Below, piece after piece: positions 49,544 through 52,283 of a stretch of DNA of 52,283 nucleotides. Numbering within the stretch: the stretch's first letter is position 1; the number at the start of each line of letters is the position of its first letter. This DNA is from Candidatus Saccharimonadota bacterium (lineage in GTDB: Bacteria; Patescibacteriota; Saccharimonadia; Saccharimonadales; Saccharimonadaceae). The DNA is taken from positions 1-52,283 of the forward strand of contig JAFWMK010000015.1 in the NCBI GenBank assembly GCA_017545585.1. The letters run 5' to 3'. Both the position numbers and the translations under genes were made by a program. The notes under the pieces are model-generated. The model was given only the letters and a program-made list of their open reading frames with translations, was not told the origin of the DNA and did not search any database.

Positions 49544-50572
49544 CTACGCTTTTGTGTAGGAATTTTTATCAATCTTTTTGAATAGCTTCTTATTTTGTAA
49601 ATTAAGCAAGATAGTGGTTTCTTTGACTTTGCGAGTTTTTAGAACCTGTTTAACAATCTCTTCTTTGGAAAGAGGTTTGTCGGATTTTTCGAGTATTGAG
49701 GTGATAATATCGGAAATGGTTCCCTTTTTGTAACCCCATGAATCTAGTGCATAGATACCTCGTCCAATCAATACAAATCTCGGATCTTTAATCAACTCAT
49801 TATGAATTGCCTGTACGGTAACGTTTTTACGTTTAAAATTAGACTCTTTAATCTCTTTAGCAATTTCAGAAAAATGCATTGGTTCTTTTTTGGATTCCAA
49901 AATTACATAAATTTTATCGCGAATATTCTTCGGATTGACGGAAGGCCATTTTGCTAGGCCCCAAACCCCGCCAAGGGTAGCAAGTGATTTGGAAATTGAC
50001 GCGATTGCTTTTATGTGGTCAGGATGTTCATAATCTAGCTTACTGTCAAGTTCTTCCAGGGTTATCGGTGCTTTATTTTTGGAAATCACCGAAACAATTT
50101 CGTCTACTTTGCTACGAATTACTGCAGTGTCGCCATATTCCGCAATGCCTATAGCGGAATAGTATCGGTCGTTCTCCTCGATTACGGTTAGGTTTTTAGC
50201 AAAGGTAGCGATGAAATAGATCCCGTTTTGTTCAGCAGCGGAAGCAGTTTTGCCATAAACTTTGGCAGCAAGCGCATCAAGCTTTGCTACTCTTCCCATT
50301 TCAGTAAGATTGCGGACCAAGATTTTTTCTGCTTGAGCGAGTTCTGGAATTTGATTGTCTTCTGCGGAAATCTGAAGTCTAATCAAAATAGCTTTTTCTA
50401 GCTGTCTCACTCGTTCTCTCGTAATAGACAATGTTTCGCCGATTTGTTCAAGGGTTTCTTTACTTCCCTTCAAGCCAAATCTTCGAGAAATGATTTCTTT
50501 TTCGCGGTCTTGTTCTACGATTTTGAGACTGCCCGAGATTGCTTTTTTGAGGATTTCCGCATTTTGGTCCAT
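49544..50572 (-). CDS. Sigma-70 region 4-like plus HARE-HTH regulator
   Basis: 342 residues. Near the N-terminus REKEIISRRFGLKGSKETLEQIGETLSITRERVRQLEKAIL is a sigma region 4 helix-turn-helix that binds -35 elements. A middle winged-helix stretch follows and then a HARE-HTH-like domain (NIRDKIYVILESKKEPMHFSEIAKEI... and FVLIGRGIYALDSWGY, ~232-300). No sigma region 2, so it cannot melt a promoter alone; resembles RpoE-delta-type or DNA-sensing regulators. Start 50572 is preferred because GAAGG precedes it; 50593 is in frame. Confidence 0.75.
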   Translation of the reverse strand: MDQNAEILKKAISGSLKIVEQDREKEIISRRFGLKGSKETLEQIGETLSITRERVRQLEKAILIRLQISAEDNQIPELAQAEKILVRNLTEMGRVAKLDALAAKVYGKTASAAEQNGIYFIATFAKNLTVIEENDRYYSAIGIAEYGDTAVIRSKVDEIVSVISKNKAPITLEELDSKLDYEHPDHIKAIASISKSLATLGGVWGLAKWPSVNPKNIRDKIYVILESKKEPMHFSEIAKEIKESNFKRKNVTVQAIHNELIKDPRFVLIGRGIYALDSWGYKKGTISDIITSILEKSDKPLSKEEIVKQVLKTRKVKETTILLNLQNKKLFKKIDKNSYTKA

Positions 50573-50767
50573 ATATTTTTCCTTCACCCCCATCTCTGTT
50601 AATATTATTGCTTTTAGTTATAATACCATAAGTTCACATACATGTCAACTACGGATTTTATTACTTTCTACTACTATTGTAGCACATTTTTTACATTTGT
50701 GGAAAAAAATTGTAAAATGCTTATGTTGATGTCTATCGCGGCATTCTCGATGTGGTATAATAAATAT

Positions 50768-51991
50768 ATGAATATCGCTGCCATTATAGTTAGTGTAGTT
50801 GTAGCCTTCTTTGGCTTTGCTGGCGGTGGCGGTTCTAGTTCTGGTGGCGGTGGTGGAGGAGGGGGCTCTAGCTCTAGCAGCTCCTCAAGTAGCTCTTCTG
50901 GCGATTCTGATCCACTTATTACTAGTATTATGTTTGTTGTCGCGATACTATTTGTTGTGTATGGGATTTTTGACGGAAAAAGACATGGCGTTTTTGGCTA
51001 CAAGGACTATAACAAAACTGAAGCCGAGAAACGCATCCACGAAGCCGCCGAACATATTTTCAAATCGTATCAAGCAGATTGGAGTGAATTCAAAGTAGAC
51101 AATATCAAGACCTATACCACCGACCATTATTATAAACATGCTGTTCTGATGCTGGAGCTTCTTAGAAACATGCATCGCACTAATAAAGTCAGTCAATTGC
51201 AAGTTTACAAAGTCTCCCTACTAAATCCAGTTAACGAAAAAACCACTTTCCCAGCCAAGATTCGGGTTGCTTTTGGATTTGCTGGCCTAGACGAAGTCAT
51301 AGAGGATAACGGTAACAAATTATATCACCAATACGTGGCTAATGTTAGCGAGGTTTGGAATTTTATCTACGATGGACAGACTCTCAAGCTAGATGGAATT
51401 TCTCAACCTACCGAGTCTGCTCCACATTTAGTCAAATCTCTTGCTACTTTTGCCCAAGATAATAATCTATTCTATAGTCCGGACTGGGGTCGCTACTGTC
51501 TGCCAGCTCGTGGTCTCATTTTTGGCGGTGCCAGCATGAAGGTTGCTGATATTAATAATCACGTCATCGGCAAATGGAATGATTTACTTATTCAGCTTTA
51601 TACGTATTCCGAAACCCCAAGTCAGTATACCCCTGGTTACTATATTGTTGGACAGATCAATGTACCAAAGAATTATCTCGGTGTAGTAGTGAAATCTCGT
51701 AAATTCAAAACCGGTAGAAAACCAGACAAATCCTATGAAAAATTCGAAATGGAATGGAATGATTTTAATAATCGCTATGAAGTTTACGCCGCTTCTCGCG
51801 ATGCTCTCCCGGCTTTTGAACTTTTGAATCCTAAATTTATGGAGTTTCTCTATGATAAAAACCCGAGCTATAATCTCGAAGTGGTAGATAATGTCATCTA
51901 TATTTATGCTAAAATAAATCATATCACCGAAAAAGATTATAAGGATCTTCTTGAAGTTCTTCGCGCTGCCTACAACGAATTGAAAATGTAA
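50768..51991 (+). CDS. TIM44-like/DUF3137-like membrane protein with Gly-Ser linker
   Basis: 407 residues. N-terminal helix (AAIIVSVVVAFFGFAG, ~3-18), a pure Gly then Ser linker (~19-46), a second helix (~50-68), then a TIM44-like domain (~85-220; AEKRIHEAAEHIFKSYQADWSEF, FPAKIRVAFGF, NVSEVWNFIYDGQTLKLDGI). The last ~90 residues resemble DUF3137 (EMEWNDFNNRYEVYAASRDALPAFELLNPKFMEFLYD). The Gly-Ser tract is typical of TPM/TIM44-type proteins. Start 50768 is set by TGGTATAAT (box 50756-50761) ending 6 bases before; the frame extends upstream to 50642 through the promoter. Confidence 0.75.
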   Translation: MNIAAIIVSVVVAFFGFAGGGGSSSGGGGGGGGSSSSSSSSSSSGDSDPLITSIMFVVAILFVVYGIFDGKRHGVFGYKDYNKTEAEKRIHEAAEHIFKSYQADWSEFKVDNIKTYTTDHYYKHAVLMLELLRNMHRTNKVSQLQVYKVSLLNPVNEKTTFPAKIRVAFGFAGLDEVIEDNGNKLYHQYVANVSEVWNFIYDGQTLKLDGISQPTESAPHLVKSLATFAQDNNLFYSPDWGRYCLPARGLIFGGASMKVADINNHVIGKWNDLLIQLYTYSETPSQYTPGYYIVGQINVPKNYLGVVVKSRKFKTGRKPDKSYEKFEMEWNDFNNRYEVYAASRDALPAFELLNPKFMEFLYDKNPSYNLEVVDNVIYIYAKINHITEKDYKDLLEVLRAAYNELKM

Positions 51992-52002
51992 AGCAAAAAC
52001 CC

Positions 52003-52031
52003 TTGCATTTTTAAAAAACTTATGCTAAATT
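52003..52031 (+). promoter_or_regulatory. Promoter of the terminal small ORF
   Basis: TTGCAT (52003-52008), 17-base spacer, TAAATT (52026-52031) with TG extension. The leader has a TACCAC/GTGGTA hairpin near 52050-52072 and AAAAGGAG before the ATG. Confidence 0.6.
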
Positions 52032-52114
52032 AAAAAATAGTAGAGGTCATACCACGTGGATTAGTTGTGGTAAAAAACAAAAACGAAGTTTTACTATAAA
52101 AGGAGACATAAAAA

Positions 52115-52283
52115 ATGCAGGTCATACATAACGCAATGGGTAGATTGCGTTCCAACGCATATAAAATTCACAAAAAGACTGGCAGCAGACACGAAAATAC
52201 TTTGATGTCTTCCAGTTTTTCTTCATACATCAGAAACTTCCGTAATCTTCGGATCGCCGGTACTCTTTCTAGTCTATCACTAA
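52115..52283 (+). CDS. Small basic protein, runs off the window
   Basis: At least 56 codons from ATG 52115, still open at the edge. AAAGGAG lies 11 bases upstream. The product is rich in Arg, Ser and Asn with no acidic cluster (for example RLRSNAYKIHKKTGSRHEN). No family recognised. The strong promoter and binding site make it credible in spite of the truncation. Confidence 0.5.
   Translation, partial: MQVIHNAMGRLRSNAYKIHKKTGSRHENTLMSSSFSSYIRNFRNLRIAGTLSSLSL

Overview
The window looks like a piece of a small Patescibacteria (CPR) genome, most likely Candidatus Saccharibacteria (TM7) or a close relative. The reasons are the terse gene set, standard code with TGA used as stop, two DUF5663-type small proteins, a division cluster without mraZ, an APDTG-type surface-anchor tail and the 3' end of a 16S rRNA. 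No database search was possible, so the taxon is an inference.

Layout. 1-360: 16S rRNA 3' end, then a short spacer and a terminator, with no 23S following. 368-1518: MazG-like hydrolase and TrmB-like regulator (minus). 1540-3003: two tandem accessory cassettes with the same architecture: inverted repeat, promoter, GC-rich ORF, 3' pseudoknot RNA, terminator. The second ORF resembles the DUF1874/AcrIII-1 ring-nuclease family. 3025-5522: TrmH-type methyltransferase, tRNA-Ala, tRNA-Ile, a 3D/DPBB cell-wall protein and a KGG-type protein. 5519-13828: Zn peptidase, ROK kinase, ribosomal protein S1, a 1242-aa coiled-coil protein and an acyl-CoA synthetase. 13995-20350: glycosyltransferase, Sm_multidrug_ex protein, PurC, ABC-2 exporter, AlkD-like protein and a beta-helix surface protein. 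20463-23424: Zn/Mn ABC importer and small proteins. 23480-26937: a small island anchored on tRNA-Asn, with partial copies of the tRNA 3' end, long direct repeats, a HExxH peptidase and a CdiA-C-like nuclease. 27088-37055: IF2, Fmt, Def, PriA, RecJ and a CYTH-like protein. 37058-38050: a DUF4868 (KwaB-like) protein. 38250-45898: a structured RNA region, then the dcw cluster rsmH, smORF, ftsL-like, ftsI, mraY, ftsW, murG, ftsQ-like. 45899-46588: a folded gene-free stretch. 46589-51991: VirD4/TraG-like ATPase, sigma4-HARE protein and TIM44/DUF3137 protein. 52115 to the end: a small basic ORF running off the edge.

Expression logic. About twenty genes carry a TATAAT-like box, usually as extended -10 TGnTATAAT, that ends 6-7 bases before the start codon. 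Their mRNAs should therefore be leaderless. The rest have longer leaders with AGGAGG-type ribosome binding sites. This rule was used to correct several start sites.

The best candidates for something undescribed are the duplicated cassette at 1545-3003 with its covarying pseudoknot RNA, the long closed RNA upstream of rsmH (38302-38539), and the tRNA-Asn island with its two minimal promoter-terminator units.
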